DNA of 32,453 nucleotides from Candidatus Poribacteria bacterium (GTDB taxonomy: Bacteria > Poribacteria > WGA-4E > WGA-3G), in assembly GCA_009841255.1 (NCBI GenBank), contig VXMD01000078.1, forward strand, positions 1 through 32,453, written 5' to 3'. This document shows positions 7,859 through 15,434 of the stretch, piece by piece. The notes beneath the pieces are model-generated. The model searched no databases and was not told where the DNA came from. It saw only the letters and a program-made list of their open reading frames with translations. Each line of letters begins with the position of its first letter. The stretch's first letter is position 1. The position numbers and the translations under genes are program-made.

Positions 7859-8929
7859 TTACTGTTCCAGATAGTTTTCGTTGATATAGCGCGAAATCAA
7901 CTCGATCTCTTCTTCTTCAAGGTAAAGCCCAATCTCTACCATCCGTGCTATGAGTTCGATTGTCTCCTCTTCAGAACGGGGTGGATAGTCTTCAACATCG
8001 GTGGTCGGATGACATTGAGAGCATTTGTCCTCGAAGAGTGCTTGCGCTTCTACTGCGTCATAGGTATCGGTTTCTGTTGTATCCGTCTCAACTTCTACAT
8101 CCATTTCCATAGTGAAAGTTGCGATTTGGGCAGCCGCCTTCGCCTCATCTGCGCGCATCTGTTCTTGCCGCTGCTCCCGGACCGAAGTTTGGATATCCGG
8201 CGTAATCGCGATAAGATACGCCGAGACTGTCCATTCCTCTTCTGTATGAATGGGTTCGCCGATCATCGGTTTTATCGCCATGCGGTTGACGAGGCGGACC
8301 CAGTCTGTTGGGGTGCGCGGCTTCGCAAGAATAGTGCGTAGGTCGTGACAAATAACGCACTTACGCTGTAAGACGTGCTGACCCTCCCGCAATTTTCGTT
8401 TTGATGCGAGTTGGTCGAGCGGTGCCTCCGTTGGCAATCCAGCGTTCTCAAGCAACCTGCGTGTTCGGGTGATACCTTCCTCACTGAAGGCTCCTGTTTG
8501 TGTTCTCAACGCGGCTTCGCGAAATGTAAACGGCACCGACAGTCCAATCAATAGATAGGTACAAATCAGCAAAGTTGTGCCAATATAGGGCATCACCTCC
8601 TCAAAGTGCCGGAAAAACCGGAGGATGGCAATCTTGATGAGAATCAGCACACCGATCGTGATCCCGAGCATCAGGTGTGCAACAGTCCGGGGTGGCAGTT
8701 CAACTTGATAATTCCACAAGCGCGGCACCATGTGCCACATCATAAAGACATAGAGTATTGCATACGCATAGCCGATAAGTCGATGAAGAAGCATCAAGGA
8801 GCGTGGGGCGGCACTCGTGTGTGTTTCTTTGTCAAACGGGTAACCCCATAATTTAAACATCAAAAAAACGGAGGCGTTCGCGAGTCCTAAAAAAATTAGA
8901 CCCAAGATTGCACTCGTTGAAGTAGACAT
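7859..8929 (-). CDS. Membrane-anchored dihaem c-type cytochrome
   Basis: 356 residues. Four hydrophobic segments (about 7-25, 50-68, 84-104, 113-133) form an N-terminal membrane domain with His49, His66 and His85 that could bind haem b. A soluble domain follows with two haem c motifs, CVICH (191-195) and CSQCH (303-307). The region between (about 250-290) is charged and low complexity, probably a linker. Haem c attachment means the soluble part faces the periplasm. It is the first gene of a two-gene operon with the Rieske-FMN fusion, suggesting both serve one electron-transfer route. However, the partner has no signal peptide, so a direct contact would have to be through the membrane domain. 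I do not recognise a named family beyond cytochrome c. Confidence 0.82.
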   Translation of the reverse strand: MSTSTSAILGLIFLGLANASVFLMFKLWGYPFDKETHTSAAPRSLMLLHRLIGYAYAILYVFMMWHMVPRLWNYQVELPPRTVAHLMLGITIGVLILIKIAILRFFRHFEEVMPYIGTTLLICTYLLIGLSVPFTFREAALRTQTGAFSEEGITRTRRLLENAGLPTEAPLDQLASKRKLREGQHVLQRKCVICHDLRTILAKPRTPTDWVRLVNRMAIKPMIGEPIHTEEEWTVSAYLIAITPDIQTSVREQRQEQMRADEAKAAAQIATFTMEMDVEVETDTTETDTYDAVEAQALFEDKCSQCHPTTDVEDYPPRSEEETIELIARMVEIGLYLEEEEIELISRYINENYLEQ

Positions 8930-9063
8930 ATTCGATATTCCTTTGCTTTAAGTTAGCGCCAAGCGTGTGGTAAGATTTTGTGCGGCGTTGTGGATGACAT
9001 TCCCAGAACCGTGCTGCGCTGTTGTTGTAGTGCTACTGGCTTTGGCCGGGGTTGGAGTCACAC

Positions 9064-9864
9064 CTACGTCTCTAATACAGGACGATTTAAGCGAGAATGA
9101 TAGGGAGGCTCCATCACAGCGCGTTGGCGTTCATTTGCCCATTCCGGTATTTCATAGGCAGGCACGTACGCCATATTGCCTGCGGTATAACGGGTTAAGA
9201 TAGAGCGTCGCGGGTGCTCAGCAGTCCACGGCAGTGTTCCGTGCGTCACGGCTTCCGTGAAGATCGCGACATCGCCAGCGCTGCAGACGAGTTGCCGGAT
9301 ATGCTCCTGGTGTTCTTGGTAAAGCCGCATCTTTTGTGGACACGGGTAGTTGCTCTTATGACTGCCCGGTATAACGATTAACCCACCGGCTCCCGGTGGT
9401 ACGTCCGTCAATTGGAACGTGACAACAGTCAAACCATTGTGCATACGTCCATCGCTGAAAATATAGTACTGGTTCGGATCAAAACCGGGACCAGAGGATC
9501 CGTGAAAAATAAATCCCTCGGCGCCTTTGTCCATCGAAAGCAGGAACATTTGATGATCCATGCGGAAACCCGTCCCCAGTATCTCGTTGAGATAAGGAAC
9601 AAGGGTCGGATGCGCCAGCATGTGTCGGAACGGATTACACCACGGTTCTTCCCAGCCAAGCATACCACCGAGTTCGCCTCTGCCCTGTTCACCTTTCAGT
9701 TCTGCGGATCCGCCATCAAGCGTCTGATCGCGTGGACGAAGGCGTGCTTGGTCACTATGTTTATCGATCGCTTCGTTGGCGAGGGCTACCTCTTCGGGGG
9801 TTAGTACATTCTTGATAATAAGGTAACCGTTGAGATCGAATAGATATTTTTCGTCAGCATTCAT
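9064..9864 (-). CDS. Phytanoyl-CoA dioxygenase (PhyH) family protein, copy A
   Basis: 266 residues, a non-haem iron/2-oxoglutarate oxygenase of the PhyH family: N-terminal LFDLNGYLIIKNVLTPEE, core DVPPGAGGLIVIPGSHKSNYP (about 154-174), distal iron ligand His208 in AVTHGTLPW, and 2-oxoglutarate-binding Arg at 219-220. Where the usual H-x-D iron motif is expected it has His121-Gly-Ser123, so the carboxylate ligand seems missing or supplied elsewhere (Asp129 is near). I start it at the ATG at 9864, as in its twin; a longer frame to 9924 only translates the repeated leader. It is a tandem duplicate of copy B, and the duplication includes the leader. Substrate unknown. Confidence 0.88.
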   Translation of the reverse strand: MNADEKYLFDLNGYLIIKNVLTPEEVALANEAIDKHSDQARLRPRDQTLDGGSAELKGEQGRGELGGMLGWEEPWCNPFRHMLAHPTLVPYLNEILGTGFRMDHQMFLLSMDKGAEGFIFHGSSGPGFDPNQYYIFSDGRMHNGLTVVTFQLTDVPPGAGGLIVIPGSHKSNYPCPQKMRLYQEHQEHIRQLVCSAGDVAIFTEAVTHGTLPWTAEHPRRSILTRYTAGNMAYVPAYEIPEWANERQRAVMEPPYHSRLNRPVLET

Positions 9865-9950
9865 TTTTTTTAGTTTCCTTGCGGTTAAACATCGTGAGAT
9901 TGGGCTTTGACGTGCCTTTCTCAAATCCGCCTGCGCCGTTGTTGCAGGAA
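9865..9950 (-). repeat. Start-abutting leader repeat, copy 1 (before PhyH copy A)
   Basis: Read toward the gene: CCTGCAACAACGG and GCGCAGGCGG, which can pair as a hairpin (CCTGC/GCAGG), then TTTGAGAAAGGCACGTCAA, then AACCGCAAGGAAACTAAAAA directly before ATG. It belongs to the dispersed leader family described in the findings and supplies the AAGGAA ribosome-binding region. Confidence 0.8.
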
Positions 9951-10066
9951 ACCTGGTTTTTTGAGTGCTATGCCGTACAGATCCTTACTTCAGTTGTGAC
10001 CTCACCAGAAACCTGCGTGTAAGCGGAGCGGAGCGCAGTCCAATATCCCATGAATTAAAAACCTTC

Positions 10067-10867
10067 CTACGTCTCCAAGGTGGGACGATTTAATCGTGAA
10101 TGATAGGGGGGTTCCATGACAGCACGCTGTCGCTCATTTGCCCATTCCGGTATTTCATAGGCAGGCACATACGCCATATTGCCTGCGGTATACCGGGTCA
10201 GAATTGAGCGTCGCGGGTGCTCAGCAGTCCACGGCAGTGTTCCGTGCGTTACCGCCTCTGTGAAAATGACGACATCCCCGGCGTTACAGACGAGCTGTCG
10301 GATATGCTCTTGGTGTTCTTGGTAGAGCCGCATCTCCTTCGGGCACGGGTAGTTGCTCTTATGGCTTCCGGGTATAACGATTAATCCACCGACTCCGGGT
10401 GGCACATCCGTCAATTGGAATGTGACGACAGTCAAGCCGTTGTGCATGCGTCCGTCCCGGAAAATATAGTATTGGTTCGGATCGAAGCCAGGACCGGAGG
10501 AGCCATGGAACGTATGTCCCTCTGCACCTTTATCCATTGAAAGCAGGAACATCTGATGATCCATCCGGAACCCTTTTCCCAATATTACATTCAGATACGG
10601 GACGAGTGTGGGGTGCGCAAGCATGTGTCGGAACGGATTACACCACGGTTCCTCCCAATTGAGCATGCCGCCGAGTTCGCCTCTGCCCTGCTCACCTTTT
10701 AAGTCCGGGGAGCCGCCATCGAGTGCCTGTTCGCGTGGACGGATGCGTGCTTGCTCACTATGTTTGTCAATTGCTTCATTCGCTATTGCTACCTCTTCAG
10801 GTGTTAGCACGTTCTTGACAACGAGGTAACCGTTCAGGTCGAATAGATATTTTTCATCAGCATTCAT
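10067..10867 (-). CDS. Phytanoyl-CoA dioxygenase (PhyH) family protein, copy B
   Basis: 266 residues and nearly identical to copy A (differences scattered, for example VVKNV for IIKNV and FRDGR for FSDGR). It has the same unusual features: His121-Gly-Ser in place of H-x-D, distal His208, RRSILTRY with the 2-oxoglutarate Arg, and the GSHKSNYP loop. The two genes are separated by about 200 bp that include a leader repeat. The leaders of both copies are also alike, showing that a unit of about 1 kb was duplicated. The enolase-superfamily gene upstream on the same strand (from 12140) may share a transcript. Retention of two intact copies suggests gene-dosage benefit or a recent event. Confidence 0.88.
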   Translation of the reverse strand: MNADEKYLFDLNGYLVVKNVLTPEEVAIANEAIDKHSEQARIRPREQALDGGSPDLKGEQGRGELGGMLNWEEPWCNPFRHMLAHPTLVPYLNVILGKGFRMDHQMFLLSMDKGAEGHTFHGSSGPGFDPNQYYIFRDGRMHNGLTVVTFQLTDVPPGVGGLIVIPGSHKSNYPCPKEMRLYQEHQEHIRQLVCNAGDVVIFTEAVTHGTLPWTAEHPRRSILTRYTAGNMAYVPAYEIPEWANERQRAVMEPPYHSRLNRPTLET

Positions 10868-10967
10868 TTTTTTAAGTTTCCTTGCGGTTAAACAGCGTGA
10901 GATTGGGCTTTGACGTGCCTTTCACATATCCGCCTGCGCCTGCTTCGCAGTGAGAATGCAGGCTATG
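10868..10967 (-). repeat. Start-abutting leader repeat, copy 2 (before PhyH copy B)
   Basis: Same order of boxes as copy 1: AGCCTGC arm, CGCAGGCGG, GAAAGGCACGTCAAAGCCC, then AACCGCAAGGAAACTTAAAA before ATG. The hairpin tip differs: the arm is followed by a short insert with a second GCAGGC. Confidence 0.8.
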
Positions 10968-11012
10968 GGCTTGGTTGCATTCTACTGAATTGAGAGTATC
11001 CCTCAATTGCCA

Positions 11013-12140
11013 TTACACCGCGTAGGCGACAGAACCGTCCTCACGCAAAGGGGTCGTGCCGGTATTCATCGGTTGATAAGGATTTTCCTCGATTAAACTA
11101 TCATCAAGTTCAATACCCAAACCCGGGGCTTCAGGGATCGGAATATAGCCGCCTTCCCGCTGGTACGCGACTTTGTATACGGCGAAATCGTCGGATTCAT
11201 CGCCTTTCGTATACTCTTGCGTGATGAAATTCGGGATGCTTGTGTCTAAGTGAAGCGAAGCGGCAGTAATGAGCGGTCCAAGGAAGTTGTGTGTGACAAC
11301 CGCGCTGTGGTACGCCTCGGCGAGTGCCGCTATTTTTTTACAATGTGTTATACCGCCTGCCAAGCCGAGATCCGGACGGACGTATTGTGGTCCGCCTGCC
11401 TCCAAGAGTTCACGGAATTCCCAGATACTTACATTGCGTTCGCCGATGGCGAGTGGGGTTGTCATCCGTTTCGCTAATTCCGCTTGTGTTGTAATCGTAT
11501 CTATCTGAATGGGGTCTTCGATGAAATAGAGGTTGAAAGGTGCCAGGGCGGATTCTAAAACAATACCGTTCATAGGTGTCAGTTTCCGGTGCACTTCAAC
11601 AATCAGATCGAGATCGGGTCCACCGCCTTCCCGCGCAGCTGCGACGATGTCACGGGCAGTCTTGACGAGCCTATCGACTGTCATGTCTTGGAAACCGCCG
11701 ACCACTGGGTCAAACTTGAGTGCCGTGAAGCCTTCTTCAACAGCGGCTTTCGCGGCATCATACATCGTTTCAGGTGTACTTCCGCCACCGAGGAGGTGCA
11801 AACGAATTTTATCACGACAGTTTCCACCCAACAGTTCCCAGATCGGGACCCCGAAGTGTTTGCCCTTGATGTCCCACAAAGCGATATCCACTGCACTGAT
11901 GGCACCGCTCAATGCGGTCCCACGGAACGGTCCCATGCGGTAGAGATATTGCCAGTGATGCTCAATCCGCAATGGGTTCTGTCCAATGAGGTGTTTTTTA
12001 AAGGTGTTGATGATGCTATCAACGGCTTCTGGATATCCCCAGCATGCAGTCTGTCCCACACCGCTGATGCCCGTATCTGTGTGAATCCGAATCACATAGC
12101 CGTTCCTGATAAAAAACGACTCGATTTTATCAATTTTCAT
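11013..12140 (-). CDS. Enolase-superfamily sugar-acid dehydratase (galactonate dehydratase-like)
   Basis: 375 residues, the full length of mandelate racemase/muconate lactonizing enzymes. It has the N-terminal capping domain (1-120) and a barrel with three metal ligands Glu182 (VEVHRKLTP), Glu208 (FIEDP) and Glu234 (AIGERN), His184 two residues after the first ligand, and the catalytic His284 in VTHNFLGPL. This spacing closely follows D-galactonate dehydratase (Asp183/His185/Glu209/Glu235/His285 in DgoD from memory). Dehydration of a hexonic acid to a 2-keto-3-deoxy acid is therefore likely, but the exact sugar cannot be read. It has a strong AGGAGG site and its own promoter at 12182-12210, divergent from a Gfo/Idh/MocA gene. 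Confidence 0.88.
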   Translation of the reverse strand: MKIDKIESFFIRNGYVIRIHTDTGISGVGQTACWGYPEAVDSIINTFKKHLIGQNPLRIEHHWQYLYRMGPFRGTALSGAISAVDIALWDIKGKHFGVPIWELLGGNCRDKIRLHLLGGGSTPETMYDAAKAAVEEGFTALKFDPVVGGFQDMTVDRLVKTARDIVAAAREGGGPDLDLIVEVHRKLTPMNGIVLESALAPFNLYFIEDPIQIDTITTQAELAKRMTTPLAIGERNVSIWEFRELLEAGGPQYVRPDLGLAGGITHCKKIAALAEAYHSAVVTHNFLGPLITAASLHLDTSIPNFITQEYTKGDESDDFAVYKVAYQREGGYIPIPEAPGLGIELDDSLIEENPYQPMNTGTTPLREDGSVAYAV

Positions 12141-12181
12141 ATAATCCTCCTGTGAGAGGTGTTTTTATTTTAATGTGTTGT

Positions 12182-12210
12182 ATTGTATCATGAGCACACG
12201 AATTTGACAA
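12182..12210 (-). promoter_or_regulatory. Promoter of the dehydratase gene
   Basis: On the minus strand TTGTCA (12210-12205) and TACAAT (12187-12182) are separated by 17 nt, about 45 nt before the ATG. A perfect AGGAGG lies 5 nt before the start codon. Confidence 0.6.
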
Positions 12211-12257
12211 TAGAGAAAACATGACAGTCGAATATCTCTGACTTCCAAATCAAACGG

Positions 12258-12289
12258 TTGACACAAATTTGTGGGCATGTTAATATAAT
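12258..12289 (+). promoter_or_regulatory. Probable promoter and operator of the Gfo/Idh/MocA arm
   Basis: A consensus TTGACA (12258-12263) is followed by TAATAT at 17 nt or TATAAT at 20 nt (12284-12289). A perfect 12-bp palindrome CACAAATTTGTG (12262-12273) overlaps the -35 box and would suit a dimeric repressor between the two divergent arms. Confidence 0.5.
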
Positions 12290-12339
12290 AGCAAATTTCA
12301 GAGACCTGCAAACTGCATGCTTCAACGAGGAGGCGCATT

Positions 12340-13374
12340 ATGGGAATGTATCGAACGGGGATCGTTGGCGGAAGACGGGGTGTACACCATGCCCGACGTT
12401 ATGAAGGCATCGAGAATATGAAGGTAATTGCCATCTGCGAAATTGATGAGGAGCGATTAAAAGAAGCGGTGGATGAACTGAACGTTCCGGGATACACGGA
12501 TTACGTCGAGATGCTGGAAAAGGAGAAACCCGATATTATCCATGCCGTCACAGAGCCGACGGTGCCACGGTATATCTGGGTAGAACCTGCTGCTGAAGCG
12601 GGTGTTAAAGCGTTGGTGATAGAGAAACCGGTTGCGCTCAGACCGAGTGAAGCAGAGGTACTCGCCGCCGCACATGAGAAGACAGGCTTGAAGATTATCG
12701 TCAATCATCAACGGCGCTATCTCCCTTTCGCTGAGAAGCTTCTGGAGTTCTTCGCTGACGACAGTCTCGGCGATATACACTTCATTCGGGCTTGCACCGA
12801 AGGCGACATTACCGATATGGATACGCACTTGATGGACGTCGTGTTATTTGCTCTTAAGGACATCCCAATTACGCACGTATGGGGTGCCGTTCAGGGTGCA
12901 GAAACCTATCACATCCCGCATCGGCAATGTCCCGAAGATTTAATGGCGATTTACACGTTCGAGAACGGTGCCCGCGTCTTTTTTGAGTCCGCACGGACGG
13001 CGTTCGGAACCATTGATTTCCCCGGCAGTAATCCGCGGTGCAACCTCGATTTTTGGGGGACGAAAGGCAGAATGTGGTGGCGAGAAAACGGTTCATGGGG
13101 CTATCAGTTTGACGGTATGGCAGAGCATTTTGTTGAGGAAACTCACTTCGGCGAAGACGACAAATTCGGACAACGCGACTTTACGCAAGCGGTCGCGACA
13201 TGGCTTGATGACGAAAATCAACCGCATCGCAATCGGTTGGAGTACGCTCTGCTCGGTTTTGATTTGATTATGGCGGCGTATCGCTCTGCACTGATCGGCG
13301 AACGGATTGCGTGGCCCCCAAAACTCAGCGATGAAGAATGGGTAGAACTCAGAGATAGGATCGTTGGTGCCTAA
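12340..13374 (+). CDS. Gfo/Idh/MocA-family NAD(P)-dependent oxidoreductase 1
   Basis: 344 residues. The N-terminal Rossmann fold starts RTGIVGGRRGVHHARR; the usual GxGxxG is altered to GGRRG, which may change cofactor binding. The conserved EKP motif with catalytic-type Lys96 (IEKPVALRP) and the beta-sheet substrate domain follow (about 125-330). This family oxidises or isomerises sugars, inositols and amino-sugar derivatives. It has a good ribosome-binding site (GAGGAGG) and leads the right arm of the divergent island, ahead of two PhyH genes and a TPP enzyme. The particular substrate cannot be inferred. Confidence 0.88.
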   Translation: MGMYRTGIVGGRRGVHHARRYEGIENMKVIAICEIDEERLKEAVDELNVPGYTDYVEMLEKEKPDIIHAVTEPTVPRYIWVEPAAEAGVKALVIEKPVALRPSEAEVLAAAHEKTGLKIIVNHQRRYLPFAEKLLEFFADDSLGDIHFIRACTEGDITDMDTHLMDVVLFALKDIPITHVWGAVQGAETYHIPHRQCPEDLMAIYTFENGARVFFESARTAFGTIDFPGSNPRCNLDFWGTKGRMWWRENGSWGYQFDGMAEHFVEETHFGEDDKFGQRDFTQAVATWLDDENQPHRNRLEYALLGFDLIMAAYRSALIGERIAWPPKLSDEEWVELRDRIVGA

Positions 13375-13409
13375 AATTTTAATTTTTGGGGTTTCCGCCC
13401 TGCGATCCT

Positions 13410-13430
13410 CTACGTTTGCACGTAGGTTTT
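13410..13430 (+). terminator. Weak hairpin after Gfo/Idh/MocA gene 1
   Basis: CTACGT-TTGC-ACGTAG followed by GTTTT forms a short 6-bp hairpin 36 nt past the stop. It is at best a weak intrinsic terminator. Confidence 0.3.
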
Positions 13431-13503
13431 CGGTTATGAAAGGGGTACAGGTTATGGGTTACTCACAACCCAAAACTGACTACCCATGCGTAAATCGGAA
13501 CCC

Positions 13504-13625
13504 GTAGCCTGCAACAATACGCAGAAATACGCAGAAATGCCCAAGCAAAAACACGCAGGCGGTTCTACGGAAACGAACATAAAACTATCAATTCACCTAA
13601 CCGAACCGCAAGGAATAATTAAAAT
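13504..13625 (+). repeat. Start-abutting leader repeat, copy 3 (before PhyH copy C)
   Basis: GTAGCCTGCAACAA starts at 13504 and the closing ACGCAGGCGG lies at 13552-13562 after a longer loop with a doubled ACGCAGAAAT. The copy ends CCTAACCGAACCGCAAGGAA then TAATTAAAAT directly before ATG 13626. It is a plus-strand copy, showing that orientation follows the gene, not the chromosome. Confidence 0.8.
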
Positions 13626-14438
13626 ATGCTTGATCAAACTCAGGTTGACACATTTCGTGAAAAGGGCTTTCTCCTCGGGAACCGTGTTTTAAGTGATGAA
13701 CAGGTTGAGGAGTTGCGTTCGGAATTGGCACGTGTTATTGACGACTACGAAAAGGACGAAGTTCCACAACCGGTGCGCATTGCCAATCTCGGCGGTAAGG
13801 CAGAGAGTCCGGTCTGGCAGATCGTTAATATTTGGGAGTCGAGTGCCGCCTATCACCGGCTAATTCATAACCCGATCATCGTAGAAGAGATTGGACAGCT
13901 CATGTCGGCGACGGAGTTGCGCGTCTGGCACGACCAGATCCAATACAAACCGCCGCAAGTCGGTGGTGTGAATCGTTGGCATCAGGATTCGCCGTTGTGG
14001 GGTATTCTCACCCCGAAAACGAGTCAGGTATCGGCTTGGGTTGCCTTGGACGATGTCGATGAAAGCAACGGATGTATGCGGATGGTCCGTGGCTCCTATC
14101 ACTGGGGGAGTCAGATGCCGTTTTTGCGCGAGGTCCCAGATATCGATTCGATGCCGGATCAATTTGAAGGTAACGAATTGGAGGTAGAACTCTGCCCAGT
14201 GCCGAAAGGACATGTCCATTATCATCACGCCTTAACGTGGCACGGGTCGCATGACAATACCAGTGCGGGTCCTCGGCGTGCGATTGCGGTGCATTATATG
14301 ACGAGTGAAACGCTTTACGATGAAGATGGTACTCACATCATGAAACGTTTTGTTACCGTCAATGGTGGTGATAAATTGGCAGGTCATCATTTTCCGATTG
14401 TAATGGATGATGGGAAGCCGACGAAAGCCAACATATAA
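13626..14438 (+). CDS. Phytanoyl-CoA dioxygenase (PhyH) family protein, copy C
   Basis: 270 residues with the standard facial triad: His119-Gln-Asp121 in RWHQDSP and distal His206 in TWHGSHDN, then PRRAIAVHY with the 2-oxoglutarate Arg at 217-218. It belongs to a different PhyH subgroup from copies A and B. The start at 13626 is fixed by the leader repeat and by its homology with copy D. Copy D follows after 26 nt, so the pair is an operon from tandem duplication. It is expected to hydroxylate a small molecule or lipid; nothing identifies the substrate. Confidence 0.9.
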   Translation: MLDQTQVDTFREKGFLLGNRVLSDEQVEELRSELARVIDDYEKDEVPQPVRIANLGGKAESPVWQIVNIWESSAAYHRLIHNPIIVEEIGQLMSATELRVWHDQIQYKPPQVGGVNRWHQDSPLWGILTPKTSQVSAWVALDDVDESNGCMRMVRGSYHWGSQMPFLREVPDIDSMPDQFEGNELEVELCPVPKGHVHYHHALTWHGSHDNTSAGPRRAIAVHYMTSETLYDEDGTHIMKRFVTVNGGDKLAGHHFPIVMDDGKPTKANI

Positions 14439-14464
14439 ATCTTTGCTATCTATAGGAGACAGAT

Positions 14465-15280
14465 ATGCTCAACCAAACCCAGGTTGACACATTTCGTGAG
14501 AAGGGTTTTCTCCTCGGAAACCGTGTTTTAAATGATGAACAGGTTGACGAGTTGCGTGAGGAGTTGGCACGCATTATTGATGATTACGAGAAAGCTGATG
14601 TTCCGCAGCCGGTGCACATCGCCAATCTCGGTGGCAGAGAGGAGAGTCCGGTCTGGCAAGTCGTTAATATTTGGGAAGCAAGTCCGGCCTACCACCGACT
14701 CATTTATAACCCGATTATTGTTGCGGAAATTGGACAACTGATGTCAGCAACAGAGTTGCGCGTCTGGCACGACCAGATCCAATATAAACCGCCACAGGTC
14801 GGTGGTGTCAACATGTGGCATCAGGATTCGCCCTATTGGCCGATTCTTACCCCGAAAACGAGTCAGGTATCGGCTTGGGTTGCGTTGGATGATGTCGATG
14901 AAAGTAATGGGTGTATGCGTATGGTCCGCGGTTCTCATCATTGGGGCAATCAGATATCATTCCTTCATTCCGTCAAAGACATCGATTCGATGCCGGATCA
15001 ATTTGAAGATAATGGATTGAAGGTGGAGCTTTGCCCAGTGCCGAAAGGTCATGTCCATTACCATCATTCCTTGACATGGCACGGATCCCACGACAACGCG
15101 AGCGATAGTCCTCGGCGTGCGATTGCTGTACATTATATGACAGGTGAGACCCTATACGATGCCAGCGGAACCCATGTTATGAAACCCTTTGTCACCGTCA
15201 ATGATGGTGATAAATTAACAGGCGACCATTTTCCACTTGTGATGGATGACGGGGTGCCTACGAATCCTAATGCCCAATAG
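14465..15280 (+). CDS. Phytanoyl-CoA dioxygenase (PhyH) family protein, copy D
   Basis: 271 residues, about four fifths identical to copy C, with the same WHQDSP, TWHGSHDN and PRRAIAVHYM motifs. Variation is concentrated in a few stretches (for example YWPILTP for LWGILTP), which could tune substrate choice. Unlike copy C it starts from an ordinary AGGAG site (TATAGGAGACAGAT-ATG), so the repeated leader was not carried along in this duplication. The TPP enzyme follows 154 bp downstream. Confidence 0.9.
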   Translation: MLNQTQVDTFREKGFLLGNRVLNDEQVDELREELARIIDDYEKADVPQPVHIANLGGREESPVWQVVNIWEASPAYHRLIYNPIIVAEIGQLMSATELRVWHDQIQYKPPQVGGVNMWHQDSPYWPILTPKTSQVSAWVALDDVDESNGCMRMVRGSHHWGNQISFLHSVKDIDSMPDQFEDNGLKVELCPVPKGHVHYHHSLTWHGSHDNASDSPRRAIAVHYMTGETLYDASGTHVMKPFVTVNDGDKLTGDHFPLVMDDGVPTNPNAQ

Positions 15281-15305
15281 TTATCGGTTATCGGTTATCG
15301 GTTGA
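15279..15305 (+). repeat. Heptamer tandem repeat (TTATCGG)
   Basis: Directly after the stop of PhyH copy D a 7-bp unit TTATCGG is repeated about three times and then trails off as TTGAAG. Similar heptamers occur at 17073-17098, 24364-24379 and 24425-24450. Confidence 0.7.
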
Positions 15306-15371
15306 AGAGGGACTTGTGGAATTCACGTAAAACGCGACTGCCACAAACCCTTAGCCGACTGCTGATTGCGA

Positions 15372-15394
15372 CGCAAGCCGCGTGTGGGCTTGCG
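15372..15394 (+). repeat. Hairpin and partial leader before the TPP enzyme
   Basis: CGCAAGCC-GCGTGTG-GGCTTGCG is a perfect 8-bp stem. After it, AGCCCG and a terminal AAGGAATATTAAAAAA run up to ATG 15435, recalling the end of the leader repeats, but the CCGCAAGG core is not intact. I count it as a degenerate or convergent case. Confidence 0.5.
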
Positions 15395-15434
15395 GGACAA
15401 TGCCGACAGCCCGAAAAAAAGGAATATTAAAAAA

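Noticed and set aside
9865-9924. Twenty-residue N-terminal extension of PhyH copy A
   Set aside because: It translates the leader repeat; the twin copy B lacks it and the ATG at 9864 sits behind AAGGAA.
11589-12155. Plus-strand frame of 188 codons within the dehydratase
   Set aside because: Antisense to conserved enolase-superfamily coding sequence; no plausible start site or homology.
13486-13692. Small frame overlapping the start of PhyH copy C
   Set aside because: It runs through the leader repeat and then the PhyH gene in the wrong frame; no family resemblance.
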